Shown here: positions 23,844-32,554 of the stretch, one piece after another
Layout of the letters: each line of letters opens with the position of its first letter
Position numbering within the stretch: position 1 is the first letter of the stretch
Translations under genes and position numbers: made by a program
Notes under the pieces: generated by a model
The model's database searches: none
Told to the model about the DNA's origin: nothing
Seen by the model: only the letters and a program-made list of their open reading frames with translations
From: Micromonospora vinacea
GTDB lineage: Bacteria; Actinomycetota; Actinomycetes; Mycobacteriales; Micromonosporaceae
Direction of reading: 5' to 3'
Assembly: GCF_015751785.1 (NCBI RefSeq)
Contig: NZ_JADOTY010000001.1
Location: 5,890,001-5,954,000 of the forward strand
Length of the DNA stretch: 64,000 nt

Positions 23844-24658
23844 GATTCCGGCGGCCCGGCACCCCGCGGCCGGGCCGCCACCGGCGGGCCGAACCTGACC
23901 CCGACACCGGGTGAGTAGAGCACGCTCACCGGCGGCCCGACCGGCGCTGGCAGCCCGGCGGCGGCCACCAACTCGTCATCCAGGTGCAGCACCTCGGCGC
24001 GGTGCAGCGGCCAGCTCGGATGCCAGTTCGGCAGGTGCAACGTGCGCCCGTACGCCCGGGTGTGCAGCCCCCAGCGGGCGGTGACGAAGTGTTCGAGCGG
24101 GGTCGGGTCGACGATCCGCTCCCCCACCCGCACCACCATCCGGCTCGTCGTTCCCGCCGGCCCCGGCCAGCGCCGCCGGCAACGGTAGGTGCGGCGGTCG
24201 CCGTCGCGGTCCAACCGCATCGACGACCAGAGATACGGCAGGCGCAGCGTCACCCGCGCCACCAGCACCGGCAGCAGGCGGGACGCGTCGAGGGACCGGA
24301 ACACGACAGCTCGCCGGCCGGCGTCGTCGACCGAGTAGAGCCGGACGTTGGTCTCCCAGAAGGTGCCGAAGTACGGCACCCCGGGGCCACGGCCGAAGCC
24401 CAGACCGACCATCCGGAACCCGATCAGGCCGACATAGCTGACCCCCTGCACCGTGTCCGGGCGAGTGCCGGCGGGCAGCAACGGCGCGACGACCTCCGGA
24501 GCGACGGCCCAGTGCAGGAAGGTGAGGTCCTCCCAGCGCTGACGCAGGAGCGCCCAGGGAAACGCCTGCCGGGGTGCGTGGTCGACCGGTTCGGGGTGCA
24601 CGCTCTCATCGTGGCCCAAGCGGTGGGCCGGCGTGGCCTCAGGCGTGCGGACCGACAC
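23837..24658 (-). CDS. DUF2071 (YqjF-like) protein
   Basis: 273 residues from GTG 24658, overlapping the end of the upstream gene by 20 bases; GTG 24601 is a possible later start. The typical features are LRQRWEDLTFLHWAVAPEVVAPLLP near the N-terminus, YVGLIGFRMVGLGFG, ETNVRLYSVDDAGRRAVVFRSLDASRL and a C-terminal FVTARWGLHTRAYG. These define the DUF2071 acetoacetate-decarboxylase-like beta-fold family, with no assigned reaction. It forms an overlapping run with the winged-helix and epoxide-hydrolase genes. Confidence 0.85.
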   Translation of the reverse strand: MSVRTPEATPAHRLGHDESVHPEPVDHAPRQAFPWALLRQRWEDLTFLHWAVAPEVVAPLLPAGTRPDTVQGVSYVGLIGFRMVGLGFGRGPGVPYFGTFWETNVRLYSVDDAGRRAVVFRSLDASRLLPVLVARVTLRLPYLWSSMRLDRDGDRRTYRCRRRWPGPAGTTSRMVVRVGERIVDPTPLEHFVTARWGLHTRAYGRTLHLPNWHPSWPLHRAEVLHLDDELVAAAGLPAPVGPPVSVLYSPGVGVRFGPPVAARPRGAGPPESQ

Positions 24659-25796
24659 TGACGGTCCCGATGGTCAGCGACGCCTTACCCTCCAGGATCT
24701 CGCCGATCCGTTCGACCTCCTCCGCCAACGCCCGCTGCTGGGCGGCACCGAGCGTCCCCAGCGGCTCGACGGCGACCCGGATCGAGCGGCCGGAGCGGCG
24801 CTGATGCCACACACCGGCGACCACCCCGTCCACCAGCAGCACCGGATAGTTGCCGGCCTGGCCGCCGGCGAGCGCCCGCTCGGCGGCGGGGCCGGGGAAG
24901 AGCCGTTCGCGGGGGTGGCAGCCGACCACGTACGCGTCGAAATACGGCAGCAGCCGCAACCCGGACGGCCGGTCGTCGGGGAACTCGGTGTCGCCGGCAG
25001 CCACCCAGGCCGGGGTGCCCTCCACCGTCACCTCGGTCAGGTGCAGCGAGTCGAACAGCAACGTCGCCCACCCCGGGGGCACCGCCAGCCACCGGGCGAA
25101 CTGCGCCGGGGTGGCCGGCCCGTACGCGTGCAGGTAGCTACGGACGAGGGCGGCCAGGGCGGCAGGGCCGGGCATCGGCGCGAAGTCGGGCAGCCACCGG
25201 GTCGGGCTGGTGTACGTGGTGGCCCGACCGCGATTCGGGCCGAAGCAGATCACTCCGCCCCGGGAGGCGGCGGTCATCGCGGCCATCCAGCGAGGCCATT
25301 TGTCCTGGAACGCCTCCATGACCAGGTCGCCCGCCCACGATCCGGTGCGGGCGACGATCTCCTCGGTCAGCTCGGCGCTGGTCAGGTCGGCCTCGGCGAC
25401 CGCGTCGGCGATGGCCGCGAGGACCTGCTCGGTCTGCCGGGGCGTCAGCAGGACCGCGCTCCGCTCCCAGGACGGGGCCGGCAACGCGGTCAGCGCGCCG
25501 ACCCACATCGGCAGGTCCGCCGCGGCGAGCAGGTGCACGGTCCCGCGCGGCCCACGGGTCTTGACCAGCGTGCGGTCTCTCCACAGTGCCCGGCGCACCT
25601 GGTCGCGGGTCGCTCCCGGCACCCGCAGCCCGATGGACAGTTCGGCGGCCGACGCGATCTGGGCGTGCGCGCCGCAGATCGCCGACACCACGTCGGCCAT
25701 GCGTCCGGCGTCCGGTGCCGGGTCCGGTTTCGGTGTGCGGAGCCGGTGCCGCGCAAGCCGTCGGGCGGACACCTGATCCCAGCTCAGCTCGGTCAT
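24639..25796 (-). CDS. Winged-helix DNA-binding protein of the AlkZ/YcaQ-related (HTH_42) family
   Basis: 385 residues; ATG 25796 overlaps the stop of the epoxide hydrolase gene (ATGA). LARHRL, VVSAICGAHAQIASAAELSIGLRV, RGTVHLLAAADLPMW, RYLHAYGPATPAQFARWL-like segments and a C-terminal VDGVVAGVWHQRR follow the pattern of HTH_42 proteins. Members include the AlkZ interstrand-crosslink glycosylases and EndoQ-like relatives. The QxQ/QxD catalytic motif of AlkZ is not evident near the N-terminus, so glycosylase activity is uncertain. Confidence 0.8.
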   Translation of the reverse strand: MTELSWDQVSARRLARHRLRTPKPDPAPDAGRMADVVSAICGAHAQIASAAELSIGLRVPGATRDQVRRALWRDRTLVKTRGPRGTVHLLAAADLPMWVGALTALPAPSWERSAVLLTPRQTEQVLAAIADAVAEADLTSAELTEEIVARTGSWAGDLVMEAFQDKWPRWMAAMTAASRGGVICFGPNRGRATTYTSPTRWLPDFAPMPGPAALAALVRSYLHAYGPATPAQFARWLAVPPGWATLLFDSLHLTEVTVEGTPAWVAAGDTEFPDDRPSGLRLLPYFDAYVVGCHPRERLFPGPAAERALAGGQAGNYPVLLVDGVVAGVWHQRRSGRSIRVAVEPLGTLGAAQQRALAEEVERIGEILEGKASLTIGTVSVGPHA

Positions 25797-26926
25797 CGCA
25801 GGCCCGCGAAGAACGCGCGGATGTCCGCCGCGTGCGCCAGAGGCTCGTCCATCGCCACGAAGTGGCTGCCCGGGTTTCCCTGCGGCCAGTGGACGATGGT
25901 GTTGTCCCGCTCGGCGAGACGGCGCATCAGCGCGGACCCGCCGCCGTACACACCGGACGGCACCCGCCGTTGACCGGTGGGCCAGGCGAAACCGCCATCG
26001 TCGGCGATGGTGAGTCGCTCGTACATGGGCCACGACGACGTTCCCGACGTGCCGGTGAACCAGTAGAGGCTCACATTGGTGAGCAGTTGGTCCCGGTCGA
26101 TGGCCTGCTCCGGTGTCGGCACCGTCATGGTGAACTCCTTGAACTTCTGCATCATCCAGGCCAACAACCCGACCGGCGAGTCGTTCCAGGCGTACGAGAA
26201 GGTCTGCGGCGCCGCTCGCAGCAGCGCGTGATGGTCGACGCCGCCGCTCATCCACTGCTGCATCTGCTCCCACTCGCCGCGTTCCGCCGCGCTCATGTCC
26301 GGCACGTCGGCAGCGGTCGGGAAGCCGAACCCGCCGTCGATGTGCACGCCGACCACCTGATCCGGCGCCACAGCGGCCACCCGCGGCGCGACGTACGCAC
26401 CGAGGTCGCCGCCCTGGGTGCCGTAGCGGTGGTAGCCGAGGCGGGCCATCAGCTCCGCCCACATCCGGGCGAGCCGGTCGATCGTGAACCCGGCCGGGGG
26501 TGCCTGGGAGAAACCGTAGCCGGGCACTGACGGCACCACCAGGTGAAACGCCTGTGCGGGATCCCCACCATGAGCGCGTGGGTCGGACAGCGGGCCGATC
26601 AGCTCGGTGAACTCGACCACGGAGTTCGGCCAGCCGTGCGTCACCAGCAACGGCAGGGCGTCCGGCTCCGACGAGCGGACGTGCAGCAGGTGCACGTCCA
26701 AGCCGTCGATCTCGGTGACGAACTGGGGGAGGTCGTTCAACCGCGACTCGTACGCACGCCAGTCGTAACCACTCGCCCAGTACCCGGCCAGCTCACGGAG
26801 GTAGTCCACCGGCACCCCCCGGCTCCAGCCGGCGCCGGGCAACGAGCGGGGCCACCGGGTGCGGGAGAGCCGGTCACGCAGGTCGTCGAGGTCCGACTGC
26901 GGGATGTCGATGCGAAATGGCGTCAT
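25793..26926 (-). CDS. Epoxide hydrolase (EHN-type alpha/beta hydrolase)
   Basis: 377 residues from ATG 26926. The N-terminal EHN lid domain (FRIDIPQSDLDDLRDRLSRTRWP, WRAYESRLNDLPQF) precedes an alpha/beta-hydrolase core. The core shows the oxyanion motif HGWPNS, nucleophile Asp in YGTQGGDLGAY, and catalytic His in NPGSHFVAMDEP. Such enzymes open epoxides by a covalent ester intermediate and resemble juvenile-hormone/microsomal types. It is the first gene of a three-gene overlapping run and is divergent from a WYL regulator 62 bases away, which probably controls it. Confidence 0.92.
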   Translation of the reverse strand: MTPFRIDIPQSDLDDLRDRLSRTRWPRSLPGAGWSRGVPVDYLRELAGYWASGYDWRAYESRLNDLPQFVTEIDGLDVHLLHVRSSEPDALPLLVTHGWPNSVVEFTELIGPLSDPRAHGGDPAQAFHLVVPSVPGYGFSQAPPAGFTIDRLARMWAELMARLGYHRYGTQGGDLGAYVAPRVAAVAPDQVVGVHIDGGFGFPTAADVPDMSAAERGEWEQMQQWMSGGVDHHALLRAAPQTFSYAWNDSPVGLLAWMMQKFKEFTMTVPTPEQAIDRDQLLTNVSLYWFTGTSGTSSWPMYERLTIADDGGFAWPTGQRRVPSGVYGGGSALMRRLAERDNTIVHWPQGNPGSHFVAMDEPLAHAADIRAFFAGLR

Positions 26927-26988
26927 GCCGGAAACGCTACGGCCCATATAGGACAGGGTCTGGCACACATGGCTGGCATTCTGGAACC

Positions 26989-27957
26989 ATGTCCGACACC
27001 CCCGCCCGACTGCTGGGCCTGCTGTCACTGCTGCAGACGCCCCGCGAGTGGCCCGGCAGCGAACTGGCCACCCGGCTCGGCGTCAGCCTGCGCACCATCC
27101 GCCGCGACGTGGAGCGACTACGCGACCTCGGCTACCCGGTGCAGGCGACGATGGGTGCGATCGGTGGATACCGCCTGGTCGCCGGCAAGGCGATGCCGCC
27201 ACTGTTGCTCGACGACGACGAGGCGGTGGCGATCGCGGTCGGCCTGCGCACCGCCGCCGGTCATGCGGTGGCCGGCATCGAGGAGGCCTCGGTACGAGCG
27301 CTGGCGAAGCTCGAACAGGTGCTGCCCTCCCGGCTGCGTCACCGCGTCAGCGCCCTGGGGGCGGCGACCGAACCGCTGCTCACCTGGGAGCGACCGACGG
27401 TCGACCCGGAGCACCTGAGCACCCTGGCCGCCGCCGTCAACAACCGGGAGCGGCTGCGGTTCACCTACCGCCGTCGCGACGGTGTGGACGCCGAACGGCT
27501 CGTTGAGCCCTACAAGCTGGTGTCGGCGGGCCGGCGCTGGTATCTGGTGGGCTACGACAACGACCGCGACGACTGGCGGATCTTCCGGGTCGACCGGATC
27601 ACCGCCCTCCGATCCACTGGGACCCGGGTCGCCGCCCGGCAACTGCCGGCGTCGGACGCCGCCTCGTTCATGACGGAGAAGTTACTTGAGCTGACCCCCG
27701 TCTACCGGGCGGTGGTGACGCTGTACGCGCCGGTCGAGCGGATGGCGGGCCCACTCGGCGGCGCCGGCTTCGACCTGGAGCCGATCGACGCGACCTCGTG
27801 TCGGCTGCGCAGCAACGCCGACACGCTGGAGTGGCTGGCGTGGCGCCTGCTGACCCTCGGTTGCGACCTGGAGGTGCACGAGCCGCCCGAGTTGATCGCA
27901 CACCTGCGGCAGCTCGGCAGCCGGGCCACCCGCGCTGCCAGCCCATCCGCAGGGTAG
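26989..27957 (+). CDS. WYL-domain transcriptional regulator (YafY-like)
   Basis: 322 residues; ATG 26989 with CATTCT 7 bases upstream, consistent with a leaderless start. The N-terminal HTH_11 (RLLGLLSLLQTPREW, GVSLRTIRRDVERLRDLGYPV) is followed by a WYL domain at about 140-225 (NNRERLRFTYRRRDG, VEPYKLVSAGRRWYLVGYDNDR) and a WCX C-terminal extension. WYL domains bind nucleic acids or small ligands and gate DNA binding. It is divergent from epoxide hydrolase; the 62-base gap contains TATAGG-like promoter sequence. Confidence 0.9.
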   Translation: MSDTPARLLGLLSLLQTPREWPGSELATRLGVSLRTIRRDVERLRDLGYPVQATMGAIGGYRLVAGKAMPPLLLDDDEAVAIAVGLRTAAGHAVAGIEEASVRALAKLEQVLPSRLRHRVSALGAATEPLLTWERPTVDPEHLSTLAAAVNNRERLRFTYRRRDGVDAERLVEPYKLVSAGRRWYLVGYDNDRDDWRIFRVDRITALRSTGTRVAARQLPASDAASFMTEKLLELTPVYRAVVTLYAPVERMAGPLGGAGFDLEPIDATSCRLRSNADTLEWLAWRLLTLGCDLEVHEPPELIAHLRQLGSRATRAASPSAG

Positions 27958-28052
27958 GACGGCCGACCGGCCCGGGGCGTCGGCCCGCCGGCCCGCCGTA
28001 CGCTTGATGGAGCACAAGCGTTCAGAACGGGTTTTTCGGGGAGGAACTGGAC

Positions 28053-28976
28053 GTGACGCAGAGCGACGCGGAGCTGGTTGTGCTCGCGCAGGCGGGCGAC
28101 GCGGCCGCGCTGGGGGCGCTGCTGGCCCGGCACGAGGCCGGGATGCGGGCCGTCGCGTTGAGCGTCCTCGGTTACGGGCCGGACGCCGAGGACGCGGTGC
28201 AGGACACGATGGTCGTCGCCCTGCGTCGCATCGGCGAGGTCCGCGACCCGAACGCCGTCGGCCCCTGGTTGCGGGCCATCGTCCGCAACAACAGCCGGAT
28301 GGCGTTGCGCGGACCCAGAGCCGTCCCGGTCGCCGAGCCGGAGTGGTTCACCCGGCCCGCCGACACACCCACCCCGGAGGAGGCGCTGGACCGGGCCGCG
28401 ATGCGCGACTGGGTGTGGCACTCCCTCGGGCAACTGTCCGAACCTGACCGGCTCGTCACCCTGCTGCGCTACTTCAGCGACGCGTCCTCGTACGAGCAGA
28501 TCGCGGCCGTGTGTGGCGTGCCGGTCGGCACCGTCCGCAGCCGCCTCAGCCACGCCCGCCGTGCGCTCGCCGGCGGCCTCCGCACGGCGGCGGACGCCGC
28601 GCACCCGGACGTCACCGCCTCGAACGACTCGCGATGGCGCGAGGGCCGCGACATGATCACCACGGCGATGGGCGGCGACTTCGAGCGGGTGGTCCGCGAG
28701 AGCTGGTGGCCGGACGCCGAGATGATCGTGCCGGGCGGCCCGCGCGGTGGCCGTGACCTGGCGATCAACGGGATGAACCGCGACCTGGCCGCCGGCGTAC
28801 GGCAGCGGCTGCGCAACGTGGTGACCAGCGGCGACGTGCTGATCTGGGAGACCGACCTGATCAGCCCGCCCGACGACCCGGAGCACTGCCCACCCGCGGC
28901 GCTGTGGTTGCAGGTGCTGCGCGAGGGCCGGGTACGCCAACTCACCCTCTTCCACCCCGCCCCGGCGCGGGTCTGA
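28053..28976 (+). CDS. ECF RNA polymerase sigma factor with C-terminal SnoaL-like extension
   Basis: 307 residues; GTG 28053 is preceded by GGGGAGGAA. Region 2 (about 5-75: AELVVLAQAGDAAALGALLARH, DAEDAVQDTMVVALRRI) and region 4 (about 115-170: SLGQLSEPDRLVTLLRYF, SYEQIAAVCGVPVGTVRSRLSHARRAL) are clear. Residues about 195-307 form an NTF2/SnoaL-like tail, as in ECF groups where the tail replaces an anti-sigma factor. No anti-sigma gene adjoins it. The hydrolase gene 113 bases downstream may be in the same unit. Confidence 0.9.
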   Translation: MTQSDAELVVLAQAGDAAALGALLARHEAGMRAVALSVLGYGPDAEDAVQDTMVVALRRIGEVRDPNAVGPWLRAIVRNNSRMALRGPRAVPVAEPEWFTRPADTPTPEEALDRAAMRDWVWHSLGQLSEPDRLVTLLRYFSDASSYEQIAAVCGVPVGTVRSRLSHARRALAGGLRTAADAAHPDVTASNDSRWREGRDMITTAMGGDFERVVRESWWPDAEMIVPGGPRGGRDLAINGMNRDLAAGVRQRLRNVVTSGDVLIWETDLISPPDDPEHCPPAALWLQVLREGRVRQLTLFHPAPARV

Positions 28977-29089
28977 AAAAACTTCCCCGACCGAGCGAAC
29001 TTTCCTCCCGACCCGCGCATCTGGTCCGCGTCATGCACCAGTCGCCGTGTCGGCGGACGCCGCGCGGGTCTCGGATCGGGAGATAGTTC

Positions 29090-29974
29090 ATGGGTTTCAC
29101 CAGCCACGACGTCAGCGCCCTCGCACCCGGTGCCCACACGTTCACAGTGGATGGCGTTCGGCAGGTCTACCACGTCGCCGGCACCGGCCCGGTCTGCGTG
29201 GCGCACTCCGGCGGCCCGGGCATCGGGTGGGCGTACCTGCGGACGCCCAGCCTTGAGGCGCACTTCACGATGGTCTACGTCGAACCGGTGGGTACGGGCG
29301 CGTCGGGGCAGCTCGACAACTCCGACGATTACCGTCTCGACACGTATGTCCGGTTCCTGCACGCCGTCGTCGAGCACCTCGGCGAACCCCGGGTGTACCT
29401 CCTCGGGCACTCGCACGGCGGTTTCGTCGTCCAGCGGTACGCGCTCGCGCACCCGGACCGGATCGCCGGCCTCGCCCTGTACGACACCTCGCCCGTCACC
29501 GGCGCCGAGTTCTGGGCCGAGGCCATGGCCGGCCTCGCCGCCTACCCGCAGCGGCACCCGGATCGGCCGGAGGCGGCGGCGGTCCCGGCCGCCTTCGCGC
29601 AGATCGGCGGCGCGACTGACGACGAGTCGCTGGGAGCCGCGCTGCGCGCCGCCCTGCCGGTGTACTTCGCGGACTTCTGGGGCCGACAGGACGAGTTCGT
29701 CCCGTTCCAGGCGGCCGTCCGAATCTGGGCGACGCCCGCCGGCGCGCAGGACCCCACGCCCTTCGACGTCCGGGAGAACCTCGGTGAGATCACTGTGCCC
29801 GTCGTGGTGATCGTCGGGGCGTACGACTTCATCTGCGGCCCCCGCTGGGCCGAGCAGTTGCACGCGGGGCTTCCGGACTCGCGGCTGGTGACGTTGGAGC
29901 GAAGCGGACACTTCGCGCACATCGAGCAGCCGGTGGAGTTCACCGACGCCGTGGCGGAGCTGCTGAAGCGGTGA
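29090..29974 (+). CDS. Alpha/beta hydrolase (proline-iminopeptidase-like, S33)
   Basis: 294 residues from ATG 29090, with GGGAGA upstream. The oxyanion motif HSGGPG, nucleophile elbow LLGHSHGGFV (Ser in G-H-S-H-G), acid Asp in VVIVGAYDF and His in RSGHFAHIEQP give a complete triad. The HSGGPG pattern favours the S33 aminopeptidase/lactonase side. There is no signal peptide. The physiological substrate is unknown. It follows the ECF sigma gene in the same direction. Confidence 0.88.
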   Translation: MGFTSHDVSALAPGAHTFTVDGVRQVYHVAGTGPVCVAHSGGPGIGWAYLRTPSLEAHFTMVYVEPVGTGASGQLDNSDDYRLDTYVRFLHAVVEHLGEPRVYLLGHSHGGFVVQRYALAHPDRIAGLALYDTSPVTGAEFWAEAMAGLAAYPQRHPDRPEAAAVPAAFAQIGGATDDESLGAALRAALPVYFADFWGRQDEFVPFQAAVRIWATPAGAQDPTPFDVRENLGEITVPVVVIVGAYDFICGPRWAEQLHAGLPDSRLVTLERSGHFAHIEQPVEFTDAVAELLKR

Positions 29975-30095
29975 CCCGCAGCGGCACCGCCCGCCCCGAG
30001 GTCCGTTCGTCACACCGGGCAGGCCTCGCGGGACGTGCGCGTTGCACGGTCATAGGCTGAGCGCTTTGCTGCACCGGAACGAAGAGGAGACCGCC

Positions 30096-30557
30096 GTGAG
30101 CCAGACCGAACGAGTGGATTCCGTCGACGAGTGGAACGTGGCCGAGGACGACGGGGTCCTGGACGCCTCCGACACCCTCGACGACGACCGGGTCGGCGAC
30201 CCCCTCGACACCGGCATCATCGCCGAGGACCACTGGACGGCGGCGAACCGGTTCGGCACCACGCCGGCCGAGGAGCGGGCGGGCGAGTCCCTGGAGCAGC
30301 ACCTCGCCCAGGAGGTGCCGGATGTCGACCCCTACGCCGAGGGTGGCGACGACGAGGACGAGCTGACCCGCCGGGGGTACGAGGCGGAGGCGCGCGCCGG
30401 CCGTCTCGTCGCCTACGACGAGGGCGTCCGCGAGGACGACGAGGCCGAGTCGGTGGCGTGGGACGCCGGCATCGACGCTGGTGCCGCCAGCGCGGAGGAA
30501 GCGGCGATCCACCTGGTCGAGGACCCGGACGGGCCCGGCGACGGTCCGTTGCGCTGA
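30096..30557 (+). CDS. DUF5709 acidic protein
   Basis: 153 residues; GTG 30096 with GAAGAGGAGA 5-6 bases upstream and a TAGGCT -10-like box at 30053. The protein is very acidic and probably disordered, with DSVDEWNVAEDDGVLDASDTL, ERAGESLEQHLAQEVPDVDPYA and AAIHLVEDPDGPGDGPLR. This is the actinobacterial DUF5709 pattern of unknown function, often linked to osmotic or desiccation responses by neighbourhood only. It ends at a strong hairpin. Confidence 0.85.
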   Translation: MSQTERVDSVDEWNVAEDDGVLDASDTLDDDRVGDPLDTGIIAEDHWTAANRFGTTPAEERAGESLEQHLAQEVPDVDPYAEGGDDEDELTRRGYEAEARAGRLVAYDEGVREDDEAESVAWDAGIDAGAASAEEAAIHLVEDPDGPGDGPLR

Positions 30558-30565
30558 CGCCGTAC

Positions 30566-30605
30566 CCGCCGCGCCCAACACCTCAGGAGGTGCCGGGCGC
30601 GGCGG
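30566..30605. terminator. Strong bidirectional terminator hairpin
   Basis: Outer arms CCGCCGCGCCC (30566-30576) and GGGCGCGGCGG (30595-30605), with an inner CACCT/AGGTG stem. It lies between convergent DUF5709 and DHA2 exporter genes. Confidence 0.85.
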
Positions 30606-30611
30606 GGTCGG

Positions 30612-32192
30612 TCAGTGGATGACGACGGGCGTCCTGACCTGCTCGCCCTGCGGGTCGTCGAGCTGCGCCGGCTGACGTCGTCGCGGCAGGAACGCCGCCG
30701 GGATGAGCGTGAGCACAACAAGCGCGAACGCGACCCAGAACGTGCTGGCGAACGACTTGGCGGCGAAGTCGAGCCCGCGCTCGATGAGCGACGGGTCCAC
30801 CGGCATCTGCTGAAGCAGCTCCGGCCGCTGCTGGGAGGCGATGGCCAGCCCGGCCTCGGTGACCGGCTTGCCGCTCTCGTCCACCAGGCCGGGGATCTGC
30901 CGCGAGCCGTTCAGCTCGTTGGTGAGGATCACCGACATCACGGCGGCACCGACCGAGCCGCCGATCTGCTGGAGGATGTTGACCAGCGTCGAGCCGCGGG
31001 CCACGTCGTTGGCCGACAACGTCCGCAGCGCCGACGTCATGATCGGCATCATCGTGCCGCCCATGCCGAGGCCCATCACGAACAGCGAACCGCCGAGCAG
31101 CCAGTACGACGTCTGCGGGTCGACCTGGGTGAAGCCGAAGAACCCGACGACGATGAGACCCAGCGCGAACGGGACGGTACGCCCGATCGGCACCCGGTCG
31201 GCCAGCGTGCCGGCGATCGGCATGGTGATCATCGCGCCGATGCCCTGCGGGGCCATCAGCAGGCCGGCGGCCAGCGTCGACTCGCCGCGCACCTGCAGGA
31301 AGTAGCTCGGGAACAGCAGGCCGGCGCCCATGAACGCGATGATGAACACGAACATCGTCACCGACGCGATGGTCAGGCTGCGGTTGCGGAACAGCCGCAG
31401 GTCGAGCAGCGGGTGCCGGGGCTTGAACGAGTAGAGCACGAACGCCACCACCAGCGCACCGCCGACCAGCATCGGGGCCCAGACCTTGGCCTCGGCGAAG
31501 GTGCCCGCCTCCGGCAGGGACGACACGCCGTAGAGGAAGAGGGCGAGGCCCGGCGAGAGCATGAGCATGCCGACGAAGTCGAACGACTCGGACGGCTCGG
31601 GCGCGTCCTTCGGCAGCGCGAACTGCGCGTAGATCAGGGCGATCACGCCGATCGGCAGGTTGATCAGGAAGATCCAGTGCCAGCTCGCGGTGTCGATCAG
31701 CCAACCGCCGAGGATCGGGCCGCCGATCGGCCCCAGCAGCATCGGGATGCCGAGCACTGCCATCAACCGGCCGATCCGGTGCGGGCCGGCCGCCCGGGTC
31801 ATGATGGTCATGCCCAGCGGCATCAGCATGCCGCCGCCGAGGCCCTGCAGGACCCGGTAGCCGATCAGCTCACCGATCGTGTCGGCCATGGCGCAGAGCC
31901 CCGACCCGATGGTGAACAGGGCCAACGCCACCATGTAGAGCCGTTTGGTGCCGAACCGGTCCGCCGCCCACCCGCTGAGCGGGATCACTGTGGCGAGGGC
32001 GAGGGTGTAGGCGGTCATGGTCCAGGCGACGCGGGCGTAGGACGCGTCGAACTCGTTCTGGAATGTGGGCAGCGCCACGCTGACCACCGTCACGTCGAGG
32101 ATCGACATGATCGCGCCAAGGACGACGACGCCCGCCACCTTGAGCACCGCACCGTCGAGTTTGTCCGATGTCGCGATGGATTGCTGTGTCAC
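30612..32192 (-). CDS. DHA2-family MFS multidrug exporter (EmrB/QacA type)
   Basis: 526 residues from GTG 32192 with AGGAGAG upstream. About 14 membrane helices are visible. Motif A (GWAADRFGTKR after helix 2), the VVSVALPTFQ start of helix 1 with MSILDVTVV, and motif C-like GIPMLLGPIGGPILGGWLI identify a proton-drug antiporter of the 14-TMS class. The long loop near LNGSRQIPGLVDESGKPV and the C-terminal cytoplasmic tail are typical. No dedicated regulator is adjacent. Confidence 0.93.
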   Translation of the reverse strand: MTQQSIATSDKLDGAVLKVAGVVVLGAIMSILDVTVVSVALPTFQNEFDASYARVAWTMTAYTLALATVIPLSGWAADRFGTKRLYMVALALFTIGSGLCAMADTIGELIGYRVLQGLGGGMLMPLGMTIMTRAAGPHRIGRLMAVLGIPMLLGPIGGPILGGWLIDTASWHWIFLINLPIGVIALIYAQFALPKDAPEPSESFDFVGMLMLSPGLALFLYGVSSLPEAGTFAEAKVWAPMLVGGALVVAFVLYSFKPRHPLLDLRLFRNRSLTIASVTMFVFIIAFMGAGLLFPSYFLQVRGESTLAAGLLMAPQGIGAMITMPIAGTLADRVPIGRTVPFALGLIVVGFFGFTQVDPQTSYWLLGGSLFVMGLGMGGTMMPIMTSALRTLSANDVARGSTLVNILQQIGGSVGAAVMSVILTNELNGSRQIPGLVDESGKPVTEAGLAIASQQRPELLQQMPVDPSLIERGLDFAAKSFASTFWVAFALVVLTLIPAAFLPRRRQPAQLDDPQGEQVRTPVVIH

Positions 32193-32554
32193 TAACTCTC
32201 CTGAAGTCGATTGAGCCGGCCGATGGTGGGCGGTGGCGGCGATGCCGCGCCTACCGGGCGCGGGGCGCGACGTACCAGGGCAGCGACGCGCCGAGGCAGA
32301 CTAACCGCCAGTTGTGACGATTCGCCGCCGGATTTCGTGACCGGCCGGCCGCGTATCCGAACGGCCGCCCATTTACAGCCGCTCGTCGGGGTGGCGATCA
32401 GCCAGCCGAGCCGCGAGCTGGAGACAGGTCGCGAGCTGGAGACAGGTCGCGGTCCGGATCAGCGCGGCGAGGGCCGGGATCGGCTGTGCGGCGGCCACGC
32501 TGGTCACTCGATCGGCCCGCTGACCGGGGTGCTCGTTGGGTGCTGTGGTGGTGC
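32193..32554. other. Intergenic stretch with an 18-bp tandem duplication
   Basis: 362 bases without a credible gene, between the exporter start and the HNH gene stop. CGCGAGCTGGAGACAGGT occurs twice in tandem at 32412-32429 and 32430-32447. The part next to 32192 must hold the exporter promoter; I see no clear operator there. Confidence 0.6.
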
